This document shows, in pieces, positions 6,123 through 13,291 of a DNA stretch of 13,681 nucleotides (position 1 is its first letter; every line of letters begins with the position of its first letter). Made by a program: the position numbers and the translations under genes. This DNA is from Rhodoferax sp. (GTDB lineage Bacteria > Pseudomonadota > Gammaproteobacteria > Burkholderiales > Burkholderiaceae_C). The stretch is from positions 1 to 13,681 of the forward strand of contig JAQSDS010000433.1 in NCBI GenBank assembly GCA_029946045.1. The letters are read 5' to 3'. The notes below the pieces were generated by a model that worked only from the letters and a program-made list of their open reading frames with translations, had not been told where the DNA came from and ran no database searches.

Positions 6123-8273
6123 CTAAAGCGTCGCCAGCGCGCTGTGGACCTCCGCCGCCGACAAGATTTCTGTCAGCACCATCGGAGCTCGCCCAGTTTG
6201 GTACAGCACGTAAACCGGGACGCCGTTGCGCCCCAACTGCGCCAGCGCGGCAGTAATGGCAGGGTCTTGGCGGGTCCAGTCGGCGCGCAGCAGGGTCACT
6301 TTCCTGGCGGCAAAGTCCGCCAATACGCCCGCGTTGGCCAGTGTGGTGGACTTGTTGTACTGGCAGGTCACACACCAGGCGGCGGTGAAGTCAACAAACA
6401 CGGGGGCACCACTGGCCAGCGCCTGCTCCACCTTGCCTGGCGTCCAGGGCTGCCACAGCGCCGTGCTGCCGGTGGCGCTGGTGCTTTCCAATGGTCTGAT
6501 GATGTTTTGACCGATAGAACCAACTAAAAAAGCGAGCGCCGCCATGGAGAGTATTGCCATCACCAAACGGCTGCGACCCCGCAAACCCAGCGCCCAGATC
6601 ACCAGCGCCAGCCCAAGCAGCAGGGCCAGCAGTGTGGCTGCGCCGTTGATGCCACTTTGCTGGCCCAGTACCCAGACCAGCCAGACCACCGTAGCAAACA
6701 TCGGGAACGCCATGGCGTGGCGGAAGGTGGCCATCCAGGCTCCCGGGCGCGGCAGCATGCGGGCCAATGCGGGTGACCAGCTGGCGGCCAGATACGGCAG
6801 CGCCATGCCCAGCCCCAGGGCAGCAAAAATCGCCAGCGCCTGCGAGGCGGGCAAAGCCAGTGCCAAACCGAGCGAGGCCCCCATGAAAGGCGCGGTGCAG
6901 GGCGAGGCAATCACCACGGCCAGGATGCCCGACAAAAACGCATCGACTGACGGATTTTTGGCTTCCAACAGGGCTACGCTGGAGGGCACAAACTGGCCAA
7001 ACTCAAACAAGCCGGCCAGATTGAGACCGATCACGGTAAACAGCACAGCCAGCGCCGCCACCACGGCGGGCGACTGCAATTGAAAGCCCCAGCCCAATTG
7101 CGCGCCAGCACCACGCAGCGCCAGCATCAGGGCGCCCAGGGCGACAAAGGACAGCACCACGCCCGCGCTGTAGGCCAGGCCGCCAACGCGTTGCCGGCGC
7201 GGGTTGCTGCCGTGGCGCGCAAAACCCACTACCTTGATCGCCAGCACCGGGAACACGCAGGGCATCAGATTCAGGATCATGCCGCCCAAAAGTGCGCCGA
7301 GCAGCGCCAGCCAGAGCGAAGAAGGTAGGTTGGCCGACGGGCTAGCCAGGGCCGGGTTGGCCGCTGGCGCGGGTGCCTCCGCCGTTGACGGCGCCGCCTG
7401 GGTGGGCCAGGTCCCCGTCACCTTGGCCTGGGTGACAAAACCCAGGCGCTCGTTGCCGACCTGTGCAGTCAACACCAGCGGTATCACGGCCGGGTCGGCG
7501 CTGCGGTGTTTGGAAATCGGCACGGCAGCTGTCCACACCGCCCCTTGCCAGCTTTGTGTCCATTTGGCTGCGGTCTCGATGATCTCGGGGGTTTCCGGGA
7601 ACAACTCCAGCGTGTGACCCTGCAGGCTGGCGGGCAAGCCGATCACCGACACCTTGAGCGTGCGGTTCTCAATGGCCATGCTGCCCGCTTGCACCAGCAC
7701 CTGGGGTTGCGCCCTGAGGGCGGCATCAAAGGTGGCCCCATGGATGGCCGTGGAGCCCTTGACTGGAATACGCAGCACGAAGTCGCCGTCCTGTGGCACA
7801 CACTCGATCTTGCAGACCAGCCAGTTGGCATGCAGCTTGACCTCGAGTTCGGGGGTCAGCGCCGACGGTTTGAAGTCGGGTGTGATGGTCAGCGGCACCG
7901 GTAGCAGCACGGTGTTTTCATAACCATAGTTGGCGAGATTCCCAATCGGGATTTTCACCGGCAGTGGCCAGGCAATGTCGCCCGCCAGCACGCCCGCAGG
8001 CAGCGTCCAGCTCAGGCTGGTGGCCAGGCCGGAGTCGCCCGAGTTCTTCCAGTAGGTGTGCCAATCCGGCTGGTGGCGCAGTTGCAACCCGACCCACACT
8101 GTTTTGCCGGGGTCAACGCCGTCGGGTGCGTGCGCCATCAACTCGGCCTGAAGTTGCTCGGTGGTGACGGTGTTTTTTACGCTGCCTTGTGCCATGACAG
8201 CTGTCGACAGCAAAGAAATTGCACTGATAAATAGAGCAGAGAGAGGGCGCTTCAGGTGCTTCAGGAGGATCAT
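6123..8273 (-). CDS. dsbD: Thiol:disulfide interchange protein DsbD/ScsB family
   Basis: This inner-membrane electron conduit carries reducing power from cytosolic thioredoxin to periplasmic thiol proteins (disulfide isomerase, cytochrome c maturation). The 716-residue protein begins with a signal peptide ending near AMAQG (residue 30), followed by a large periplasmic domain (about 31-315) containing WHTYWKNSGDSGL and a Cys pair C154/C158 (CKIEC). The eight-helix core (about 318-590) carries C339 (MPCVFP) and C459 (SPCTAPF), and the C-terminal thioredoxin-like domain has AAWCVTC (C634, C637). All three redox pairs are present. The enlarged N-terminal domain and CxxxC spacing are closer to ScsB or CcdA-fused DsbD than to classical E. 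coli DsbD (about 565 aa). The start ATG 8273 lacks a good Shine-Dalgarno sequence. A DUF167 gene lies 56 bp upstream on the same strand. Confidence 0.92.
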   Translation of the reverse strand: MILLKHLKRPLSALFISAISLLSTAVMAQGSVKNTVTTEQLQAELMAHAPDGVDPGKTVWVGLQLRHQPDWHTYWKNSGDSGLATSLSWTLPAGVLAGDIAWPLPVKIPIGNLANYGYENTVLLPVPLTITPDFKPSALTPELEVKLHANWLVCKIECVPQDGDFVLRIPVKGSTAIHGATFDAALRAQPQVLVQAGSMAIENRTLKVSVIGLPASLQGHTLELFPETPEIIETAAKWTQSWQGAVWTAAVPISKHRSADPAVIPLVLTAQVGNERLGFVTQAKVTGTWPTQAAPSTAEAPAPAANPALASPSANLPSSLWLALLGALLGGMILNLMPCVFPVLAIKVVGFARHGSNPRRQRVGGLAYSAGVVLSFVALGALMLALRGAGAQLGWGFQLQSPAVVAALAVLFTVIGLNLAGLFEFGQFVPSSVALLEAKNPSVDAFLSGILAVVIASPCTAPFMGASLGLALALPASQALAIFAALGLGMALPYLAASWSPALARMLPRPGAWMATFRHAMAFPMFATVVWLVWVLGQQSGINGAATLLALLLGLALVIWALGLRGRSRLVMAILSMAALAFLVGSIGQNIIRPLESTSATGSTALWQPWTPGKVEQALASGAPVFVDFTAAWCVTCQYNKSTTLANAGVLADFAARKVTLLRADWTRQDPAITAALAQLGRNGVPVYVLYQTGRAPMVLTEILSAAEVHSALATL

Positions 8274-8329
8274 GGTGTTGTGAGAGGCAGGGGTGGTCTT
8301 GAAGTTCCGTAGCTGAGCCGTCAGCTGTT

Positions 8330-8689
8330 TCAGAGCGCTGACACTTCGGTGGTGAACAGCGATGCCTGCTCACTCTGTTGGCTGAAAACGGCGGGCAGCT
8401 TGGTCGGGGTCTTGATGCGTAATTGCTTGTTGACGTTCATGCGGCCAAACACCACCGTGATGTCCGAGGCGCTGACGCCAAAGTGCGGCGCCAGAAAGCG
8501 CAGCATGTGGTCGGTGGCGCGGCCGGCCACCGGCGCTGCCGTGACGCTGACCTTGAGCTGCTTGCCAAAAGGCTTGCCAATGGCATCCTTGCTGGCGCTG
8601 GGTTTGCCCAGGATATTGACCACCAGTACATCGCCATCCCAGGCAAAGAAGGAGTCGCCAGTGAGGTTGCGGGAACTTTTTTTAGTCAT
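8330..8689 (-). CDS. DUF167 (YggU family) protein
   Basis: The 119-residue protein contains the DUF167/YggU core: VSVTAAPVAGRATDHMLRFLAPHFGVSASDITVVFG and later KQLRIKT, i.e. a conserved APPVxGxAN-like turn followed by a helix and a strand. The family is widespread and structurally known, but its function is not established. I chose ATG 8689 (MTKKSSRNL); the frame is open to an ATG at 8734, which would add 15 residues and overlap the start of the divergent yjdM gene. It ends 56 bp before the dsbD-type gene and could be co-transcribed with it. The C-terminal tail after KTPTKL is low in conserved features. Confidence 0.82.
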   Translation of the reverse strand: MTKKSSRNLTGDSFFAWDGDVLVVNILGKPSASKDAIGKPFGKQLKVSVTAAPVAGRATDHMLRFLAPHFGVSASDITVVFGRMNVNKQLRIKTPTKLPAVFSQQSEQASLFTTEVSAL

Positions 8690-8738
8690 GCGAGGATGAT
8701 AGCGAGCTCTACAATCCGTTTTTTTGCCATCCATTTAC

Positions 8739-9086
8739 ATGTCCAACTTACCCGCCTGCCCCCAATGCACTCTTGAAAATACCTACCCGGACGGTGACAA
8801 CTACGTCTGCCCGGATTGTGGTTTTGAGTGGCCCCAGGCTGCGGCGTCTGAAGCCAGTGACGATGCCGGTGGCCCGGTCAAGGATGCCAATGGCAACCCG
8901 CTGGCCGATGGCGACACGGTGATCCTGATCAAAGACCTGAAGGTCAAGGGTTCGTCGATTGTGCTGAAAAAAGGGACCAAGATCAAAGGTATCCGCTTGC
9001 CCGAGGGCGCGGGTGACCATGAGGTGGACTGCAAGACCGACCAGGGCGCCTTCATGCTCAAGGCCGAGTTCATGAAGAAAGCCTGA
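8739..9086 (+). CDS. yjdM: Zinc-ribbon alkylphosphonate utilisation-operon protein PhnA/YjdM
   Basis: The 115-residue protein starts with a zinc ribbon (C7, C10, C24, C27 in CPQC and CPDC) followed by the highly conserved PhnA/YjdM segment [27 protein letters not shown] and the closing [11 protein letters not shown]. Despite its historical name PhnA, the family is not a phosphonoacetate hydrolase and its role is unclear. The start ATG 8739 gives the family's usual N terminus ([10 protein letters not shown]); an upstream in-frame TTG at 8724 adds five residues that the family does not have. The gene is divergent from the DUF167 gene, with only about 50 bp between the starts; TACAAT at 8710-8715 is a plausible -10. 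The creatininase-family gene follows after 8 bp, so the two are probably co-transcribed. Confidence 0.93.
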   Translation: MSNLPACPQCTLENTYPDGDNYVCPDCGFEWPQAAASEASDDAGGPVKDANGNPLADGDTVILIKDLKVKGSSIVLKKGTKIKGIRLPEGAGDHEVDCKTDQGAFMLKAEFMKKA

Positions 9087-9094
9087 GCCCCGCC

Positions 9095-9940
9095 ATGGCT
9101 ACTTCCTCGCGCTTTTGGGCTGACTGGACCACGCTCGACTTTGAGCGCCTGCGCAGCGGTGGCCAGGCGGCGCGCACCATCGCGGTGTTGCCAGTGGCGG
9201 CGACCGAGCAGCATGGCCCCCATTTGCCGCTGAGTGTCGACACCGTGTTGGTTGACGGCATTGTGAACGCTGCGCTGGCCCATCTGCCAGCGCCATTGCC
9301 GGCGCTGATCTTACCCACGCAGTCGGTCGGTCTGAGCCCGGAACACACGCGTTTTCCCGGCACGCTGACGCTCAAGAACGAGACTATTCTGCGGCTTTGG
9401 ACCGACATCGCCGAGTCGGTCGCGGCCGCCGGCATCCGTAAACTGGTGCTGTTCAACAGCCACGGTGGCAATGTCAGCGTGATGGACCTGGTGGCGCGCG
9501 ACCTGCGTGCCCGGCTCGACATGCTGGTCTACAGCGTGAGCTGGTTCAATTTGCCGCTCATGGACGCGCAGGGGCAGGATGTCAACACCTTGTTCAGTGC
9601 CGGGGAGCACCGCTTTGGTATCCACGGCGGTGACATCGAGACTTCGATGATGCTGGCGCTCGACCCGGCCCACGTGGACATGGCGCAGGCGCGCAATTTC
9701 GCTTCGACGGCGCAGGCACGCGCCAGCCAGTTTGAGATTCTGGGCAACGGCAAAAGCGCCAAACTGGGCTGGCAAACCCAGGACTACAACCCGGCTGGTG
9801 CGGTCGGCGACGCGTCCCAAGCCACAGCAGAAAAGGGTCGAGCCATGGTGGGCGCAGCCGGGCTGGCGCTGGCCCGGCTGCTGGTTGAAATGGACCGCTT
9901 GCCCGCCGACACCTTGCTCCCCAAACCCGCGCTCGGGTAA
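9095..9940 (+). CDS. Creatininase-family amidohydrolase
   Basis: This 281-residue enzyme belongs to the creatininase superfamily of binuclear metal (Zn/Mn) amide hydrolases, which includes creatininase, formamide hydrolases (ArfB-like) and the mycofactocin peptidase MftE. The metal ligands can be seen: E38 and H40 in ATEQHGPHLPL, D49 in SVDT, H123 in NSHGGN and E182 in HGGDIETS. The length fits and all ligands are present, so the enzyme should be active, but the substrate cannot be deduced. No creatine-degradation or mycofactocin genes are nearby. It follows yjdM after 8 bp, and its TAA stop overlaps the ATG of the EamA transporter by one base (TAATG), which points to translational coupling. 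A transporter for its substrate or product is the simplest guess. Confidence 0.9.
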   Translation: MATSSRFWADWTTLDFERLRSGGQAARTIAVLPVAATEQHGPHLPLSVDTVLVDGIVNAALAHLPAPLPALILPTQSVGLSPEHTRFPGTLTLKNETILRLWTDIAESVAAAGIRKLVLFNSHGGNVSVMDLVARDLRARLDMLVYSVSWFNLPLMDAQGQDVNTLFSAGEHRFGIHGGDIETSMMLALDPAHVDMAQARNFASTAQARASQFEILGNGKSAKLGWQTQDYNPAGAVGDASQATAEKGRAMVGAAGLALARLLVEMDRLPADTLLPKPALG

Positions 9941-10833
9941 TGGCTCCTTACGACCTGCTGGCGCTGGGTGCCGCCGCCTGTTGGGCGGTGGGCAGCGTGA
10001 TGTCGGTGACACCGGCGCGCCATCTCGGGGCCATTGCCTTCACCCGCTGGCGCATGGCCATGGTGGCGCTGATGCTGTGGTCAGTGGTGCTGGTTCAAGG
10101 CAGCTGGCACGGTTTCGATGGCCACGCCTGGGGCATCATGGCCATCAGCGGCCTGATTGGTATCTTTATTGGTGACACCGCGCTGTTCTCGGCCATCAAC
10201 CGGCTCGGCCCACGCCGTGCGGGTGTGCTCTTTGCCACCCACGCCGCCTTCAGCGCGGCCCTCGGTTTTGGGCTGCTCGATGAACGCATGAACATGCAGG
10301 CCCTGTTGGGCGGAATGTTGACGCTGGCGGGTGTGATGTTGGCCATTCTGCTGGGTCGCCACAAGGGCGAAACCCACGACTGGGAAACCGACCGTGGGCA
10401 TGTGGGGATGGGTGTGGCGCTGGCTTTGCTGGCGGCATTGTGCCAGGCCGTGGGCTCGCTGATTGCCAAGCCGGTGATGGCGCAGCACGTGGACCCGATC
10501 ATGGCCTCGGCGGTGCGCGTCACAGTGGCCACGGCCGCGCATGGGGTGCTGTTGCTGGCGGGTTTTCAGGCCGCGCGCGCCAGCCAGCCGCCCACGCTGC
10601 GGGTGCTGGCGCAAACCGGCCTCAATGGTTTCATCGCCATGGGCATTGGCATGACGCTGGTGCTGCTGGCGCTGGAAAAAGGCGACGTCGGTATGGTGGC
10701 CATTCTGTCGTCGGTGTCGCCCATCCTGGTCTTGCCCTTGTTATGGCTGCAACTCAAGCGTGCGCCGGCGCCAGGGGCCTGGCTGGGCGCCGTGATGACG
10801 GTGCTGGGGACTGCGTTGATTCTGTGGCGTTGA
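9940..10833 (+). CDS. EamA family (drug/metabolite transporter) permease
   Basis: This 297-residue hydrophobic protein has about ten membrane segments in two EamA repeats (about 5-140 and 160-297). Typical features are the GLIGIFIGDTALFSAINRLGPRRAG segment of the first repeat and the LVLLALEKGDVGMVAILSSVSPILVLPLLW segment of the second. DMT permeases of this type export amino acids and small metabolites across the inner membrane; the substrate is unknown. The start ATG 9940 overlaps the stop codon of the creatininase-family gene, so translation is probably coupled. The pair is a candidate two-gene enzyme/exporter unit. No intrinsic terminator is seen directly after the stop; the phaP promoter region follows. 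Confidence 0.88.
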   Translation: MAPYDLLALGAAACWAVGSVMSVTPARHLGAIAFTRWRMAMVALMLWSVVLVQGSWHGFDGHAWGIMAISGLIGIFIGDTALFSAINRLGPRRAGVLFATHAAFSAALGFGLLDERMNMQALLGGMLTLAGVMLAILLGRHKGETHDWETDRGHVGMGVALALLAALCQAVGSLIAKPVMAQHVDPIMASAVRVTVATAAHGVLLLAGFQAARASQPPTLRVLAQTGLNGFIAMGIGMTLVLLALEKGDVGMVAILSSVSPILVLPLLWLQLKRAPAPGAWLGAVMTVLGTALILWR

Positions 10834-10873
10834 CCCTTCGGCTGGACGACTCCGCTTAGAGTGCTTAGCCTAA

Positions 10874-10900
10874 CTTTTTTGTTGCACTGCAACAAAAAAG
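10874..10900. repeat. Perfect 27-bp palindrome containing the upstream PhaR-type operator
   Basis: Two 13-bp arms (CTTTTTTGTTGCA at 10874-10886 and its exact complement at 10888-10900) flank a central C. The core 15-mer TGTTGCACTGCAACA (10880-10894) recurs with one change at 10939-10953, on top of the predicted phaP start site. The TGC/GCA-rich dyad is of the type bound by PhaR, the polyhydroxyalkanoate-responsive repressor of phasin genes. It ends just before the -35 of the promoter. A U-tract would be needed for it to be a terminator of the EamA gene, and none follows. Confidence 0.6.
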
Positions 10901-10902
10901 AC

Positions 10903-10930
10903 TTGTAAAGCCCCGGGGTTTCCCTATAAT
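10903..10930 (+). promoter_or_regulatory. phaP sigma70 promoter
   Basis: A perfect -10 TATAAT (10925-10930) is preceded at 16 bp by TTGTAA (10903-10908) as a weak -35. The predicted start is about 10937. The two PhaR-type operators lie immediately upstream of the -35 and over the start, the layout expected for repression by steric blocking. Confidence 0.7.
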
Positions 10931-10938
10931 TCAACCCA

Positions 10939-10953
10939 TGCTGCACTGCAACA
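10939..10953 (+). promoter_or_regulatory. Downstream PhaR-type operator at the phaP start site
   Basis: TGCTGCACTGCAACA differs by one base from the core at 10880-10894 and lies 59 bp from it. It covers about +2 to +16 of the predicted transcript. Two PhaR sites, one upstream of the promoter and one at the start site, are known for phasin genes in related bacteria. The identity of the repressor is inferred; no phaR gene is in the window. Confidence 0.55.
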
Positions 10954-11007
10954 TAAACCGCTCACCCGGACGTTACAACGCATTTAACCCCATTTAAAGG
11001 AACTCAC

Positions 11008-11553
11008 ATGTTTATCACCGCTGACCAAATCACTGCTAGCAACCAAGCCGCTTTTGACACCACCCAGTCCCTCGCCACCAAATCTTTCGCTGGCCTGGAA
11101 AAGCTAGTTGAACTGAACATGGCTGCTGCCAAGGCCTTGATGACTGAATCTTTCAGCCACGCCCAAGCCGCCCTGGCTGCCAAAGACCTGCAGCAAGCTA
11201 TTGCCCTGCAAACCGGCCTGGCCGCTCCCATGGCTGAAAAGTCAGTGGCTTACAGCCGCCATGTGTATGGCATCGCTGTCGAAACCGGCGCTGAATTCAC
11301 CAAGGCGCTTGAAGGCAAGGCTGCCGAAGCCCAAAAAGCGTTCAACCAAGTGGTTGAAAACGTGGCCAAGAATGCACCTGCCGGTACCGAGTCGGCTGTG
11401 GCTGTGTTCAAGAGCGCTTTGGCTTCCAGCCAGACTGCCATTGATTCCGCTCAAAGCTCGGCCAAAAAGGCCCTGGCTGTGGCTGAAAGCAACATCGCTG
11501 CCGTGACCGAGCAAGCCCTCAGCGCTGCCGCCGCAGTGGCCCAAAAGGCTTAA
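11008..11553 (+). CDS. phaP: Phasin (polyhydroxyalkanoate granule-associated protein)
   Basis: This 181-residue, alanine-rich, cysteine-free, largely helical amphipathic protein matches the Phasin_2 family. The N terminus MFITADQITASNQAAFD and the repeated EKLVELNMAAAKA-type helices are characteristic, and it closes in an Ala-rich tail (ALSAAAAVAQKA). Phasins coat the surface of intracellular PHA granules and control their number and size. The start ATG 11008 has a good ribosome binding site (AAAGGAA, 10996-11002). The gene is monocistronic: its own promoter is bracketed by two PhaR-type operators and a strong terminator follows. Expression should rise when PHA accumulates and titrates PhaR. 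Codon usage (GCT/GCC, AAG, CTG) and a strong start site fit an abundant protein. Confidence 0.93.
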   Translation: MFITADQITASNQAAFDTTQSLATKSFAGLEKLVELNMAAAKALMTESFSHAQAALAAKDLQQAIALQTGLAAPMAEKSVAYSRHVYGIAVETGAEFTKALEGKAAEAQKAFNQVVENVAKNAPAGTESAVAVFKSALASSQTAIDSAQSSAKKALAVAESNIAAVTEQALSAAAAVAQKA

Positions 11554-11578
11554 TGTCACCCTGCCTGCGGGCAGCATG

Positions 11579-11605
11579 AAAGGCACCTTCGGGTGCCTTT
11601 TTTTT
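11579..11605 (+). terminator. Strong Rho-independent terminator of phaP
   Basis: AAAGGCACC (11579-11587), loop TTCG, GGTGCCTTT (11592-11600), followed by more T to 11605 (eight T in all). The UUCG-type tetraloop and U-tract make this a textbook terminator. A smaller hairpin, CTGCC-TGCG-GGCAG (11561-11574), precedes it. On the minus strand the A/T symmetry may also end the histidine phosphatase transcript, with a shorter U-run. Confidence 0.93.
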
Positions 11606-11630
11606 GGTCTTGCCGCAGAGGTCTTTCGGC

Positions 11631-12299
11631 TCAGGCGTGGCTTACCCAGTCTGCCACATCCAGGTGTTCCAGATGTGGCAGCGTGTTGTAGGTCAGCAGC
11701 GTGTGACGTTTGGGGCCAAAGGCAAATTCGGAAACGGCGGTGTTGCGTAACCGCATGTTGAGTTCGATGGTGGCCTCGGGCGGCGTACCCAGCACGTGTC
11801 CAATGGCGCTGGCAATCGGGCCACCGCTGGACACCAGCAGCACCCGCTCGGCCTGGCTTTGACGCACATGGTCCAGTACTGCCACCACCTGTTCCCCAAA
11901 AAGCTGCCAGTTCGGCATGTCTGGTGGCTGCGTGTTGCCCAGCATCCACTGTAACAAGCCGGTGCGCAGCAGCCGGAAGTGGTGACGATAGTTGTCTCGC
12001 GTGGGTGTTCGGTCCAGAGGTTCGGGATGGATGGCGGCGATCACGGCCGCGCTGTTGTATTCATTCAGGTTGTGCCAATGCTTGGCTTGCAAGTCCTGGT
12101 TCATACCTTCGCTGATGGCACTCAGGGTCTGCTTGTGGCGGCGTAGCGTGCCGCAAAGTATCAGATCAAAAGTGATTTTTTTGCTGGCGAAATGGTAGCC
12201 CAACTGCACGCTTTGGCGCCTGCCCAGATCGCTGAGTTGGTCGTAGTCGTCGGCACCGAACGAAGCCTGTCCGTGGCGTACCAGGTAAAGAGTGCCCAT
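11631..12299 (-). CDS. Histidine phosphatase superfamily protein (phosphoglycerate mutase-like)
   Basis: The 222-residue protein begins MGTLYLVRHGQASFG, with the phosphate-accepting RHG motif (R8, H9, G10) of the histidine phosphatase superfamily. LSDLGRRQ (about 22-29), the TLRRHKQT segment (about 51-58) and E80 in LNEY fit the fold. The usual second catalytic His (in a VxHGG motif) is absent: the equivalent stretch is LLVSSGGPIAS, with S157/S158. SSGG-type variants do occur in proteobacterial members, so this may be a distinct subgroup rather than a dead enzyme. The substrate is unknown; simple phosphoglycerate mutase activity is unlikely. It lies 71 bp downstream of the second EamA gene on the same strand and could belong to that operon, converging on phaP. 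Confidence 0.87.
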   Translation of the reverse strand: MGTLYLVRHGQASFGADDYDQLSDLGRRQSVQLGYHFASKKITFDLILCGTLRRHKQTLSAISEGMNQDLQAKHWHNLNEYNSAAVIAAIHPEPLDRTPTRDNYRHHFRLLRTGLLQWMLGNTQPPDMPNWQLFGEQVVAVLDHVRQSQAERVLLVSSGGPIASAIGHVLGTPPEATIELNMRLRNTAVSEFAFGPKRHTLLTYNTLPHLEHLDVADWVSHA

Positions 12300-12370
12300 G
12301 CGCTGAATGTAAACGATCTTGGCGTGGCGAACAGCTTAGCGGATCAATCCGGCGTTCATGTGCATGGTTT

Positions 12371-13291
12371 TCATAATTTGCCCTGAACCGGGTGGGGTCC
12401 GGAAAACCGCTTGCCCAAAAACACGGTCACCATGACCGCCAGCGCAAAGCCCAAGGTGATCAACTCCAGGGGCTCCCCCAAAATGGGGACGGCAGCCAGA
12501 ATGCTCAGAAAAGGTTGCAGCAGCTGCGTTTGGCTCACTTTCAGGGCCCCGCCCATCGCCATGCCACGGTACCAGGCAAAAAAGCCCGCCCACATCGAGA
12601 ACACGCCCACGTAAATCAGGCCCAGCCAGGCCGATGGGTTGACGGGGTGCGCTGGCCAGGTGAGCAGCGCACCGGGCAGGGTCAGGGGCAGCGCCATCAC
12701 GCAAACCCAGCAAATGACGCGTTCGGCGCCCAGCGCGTGGGTGACCTGGGCACCGTACACATAGCCCGTGGAGGCGGCCAGCACGGCACCCAGCAGCAGC
12801 AAATCAGCCCATTCAAAGCCAAAACCATGACCTTGTTGGTAGGCGCGCAGCAGTGAAAACACCACCACCAGTGCGCTGCCCAGCACCGCACAGACCCAAA
12901 AACCCAGGCGTGCCCGCTGGTGCAGCACCCAGGCCGCAATGGCCGCCGTGGCCAGTGGCAGCAGCGCGGTGATCACGGCGGCGTGACCCGATGTGACCTG
13001 GCGCAGTGCAAAACCTAGCAGCAGCGGGTAGCCGATGGCGTTGCCCAGCAGCGCCATGCCCAGCGACTTGCGTTGGGTGGCGGTGGGCAAAGTCGAGCGG
13101 GTCAGCGCCAGAAACACCAGCGACAGTGCCCCAGCCAGAGCGGCTCGGCCAAAGGTGACAAACCAGGGGGACAGTTGGGGCGCTTCGGCCGTGCCCGTCG
13201 CCAGTCGCGTCATGGGCAGTGTGACGGCAAAGATGGCGACCCCGAGCACGCCCAGCCACATGCCAAGGGTTTCATGCTTCAGGGCTGTCAT
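12371..13291 (-). CDS. EamA family (drug/metabolite transporter) permease
   Basis: This 306-residue protein has about ten membrane segments and two EamA repeats. GNAIGYPLLLGFALRQVTSGHAAVITALLPLATAAIAAWVL is the end of the first repeat, and LLQPFLSILAAVPILGEPLELITLGFALAVMVTVFLG is the end of the second, with the conserved LxPxxxxL...GE motif. It should be an inner-membrane metabolite or amino-acid exporter. The start ATG 13291 overlaps the stop of the aspartate/glutamate racemase gene by 4 bp (ATGA), so translation is coupled and a functional link with the racemase (for example export of an amino acid) is plausible. It is not closely similar in sequence to the EamA protein at 9940. Confidence 0.9.
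   Translation of the reverse strand: MTALKHETLGMWLGVLGVAIFAVTLPMTRLATGTAEAPQLSPWFVTFGRAALAGALSLVFLALTRSTLPTATQRKSLGMALLGNAIGYPLLLGFALRQVTSGHAAVITALLPLATAAIAAWVLHQRARLGFWVCAVLGSALVVVFSLLRAYQQGHGFGFEWADLLLLGAVLAASTGYVYGAQVTHALGAERVICWVCVMALPLTLPGALLTWPAHPVNPSAWLGLIYVGVFSMWAGFFAWYRGMAMGGALKVSQTQLLQPFLSILAAVPILGEPLELITLGFALAVMVTVFLGKRFSGPHPVQGKL

Noticed and set aside
10874..10900. Palindrome read as an intrinsic terminator of the EamA gene
   Set aside because: The T-run is on the 5' side and an A-run on the 3' side, so the RNA hairpin has no U-tract after it; the repeated core at the phaP start site points to an operator.
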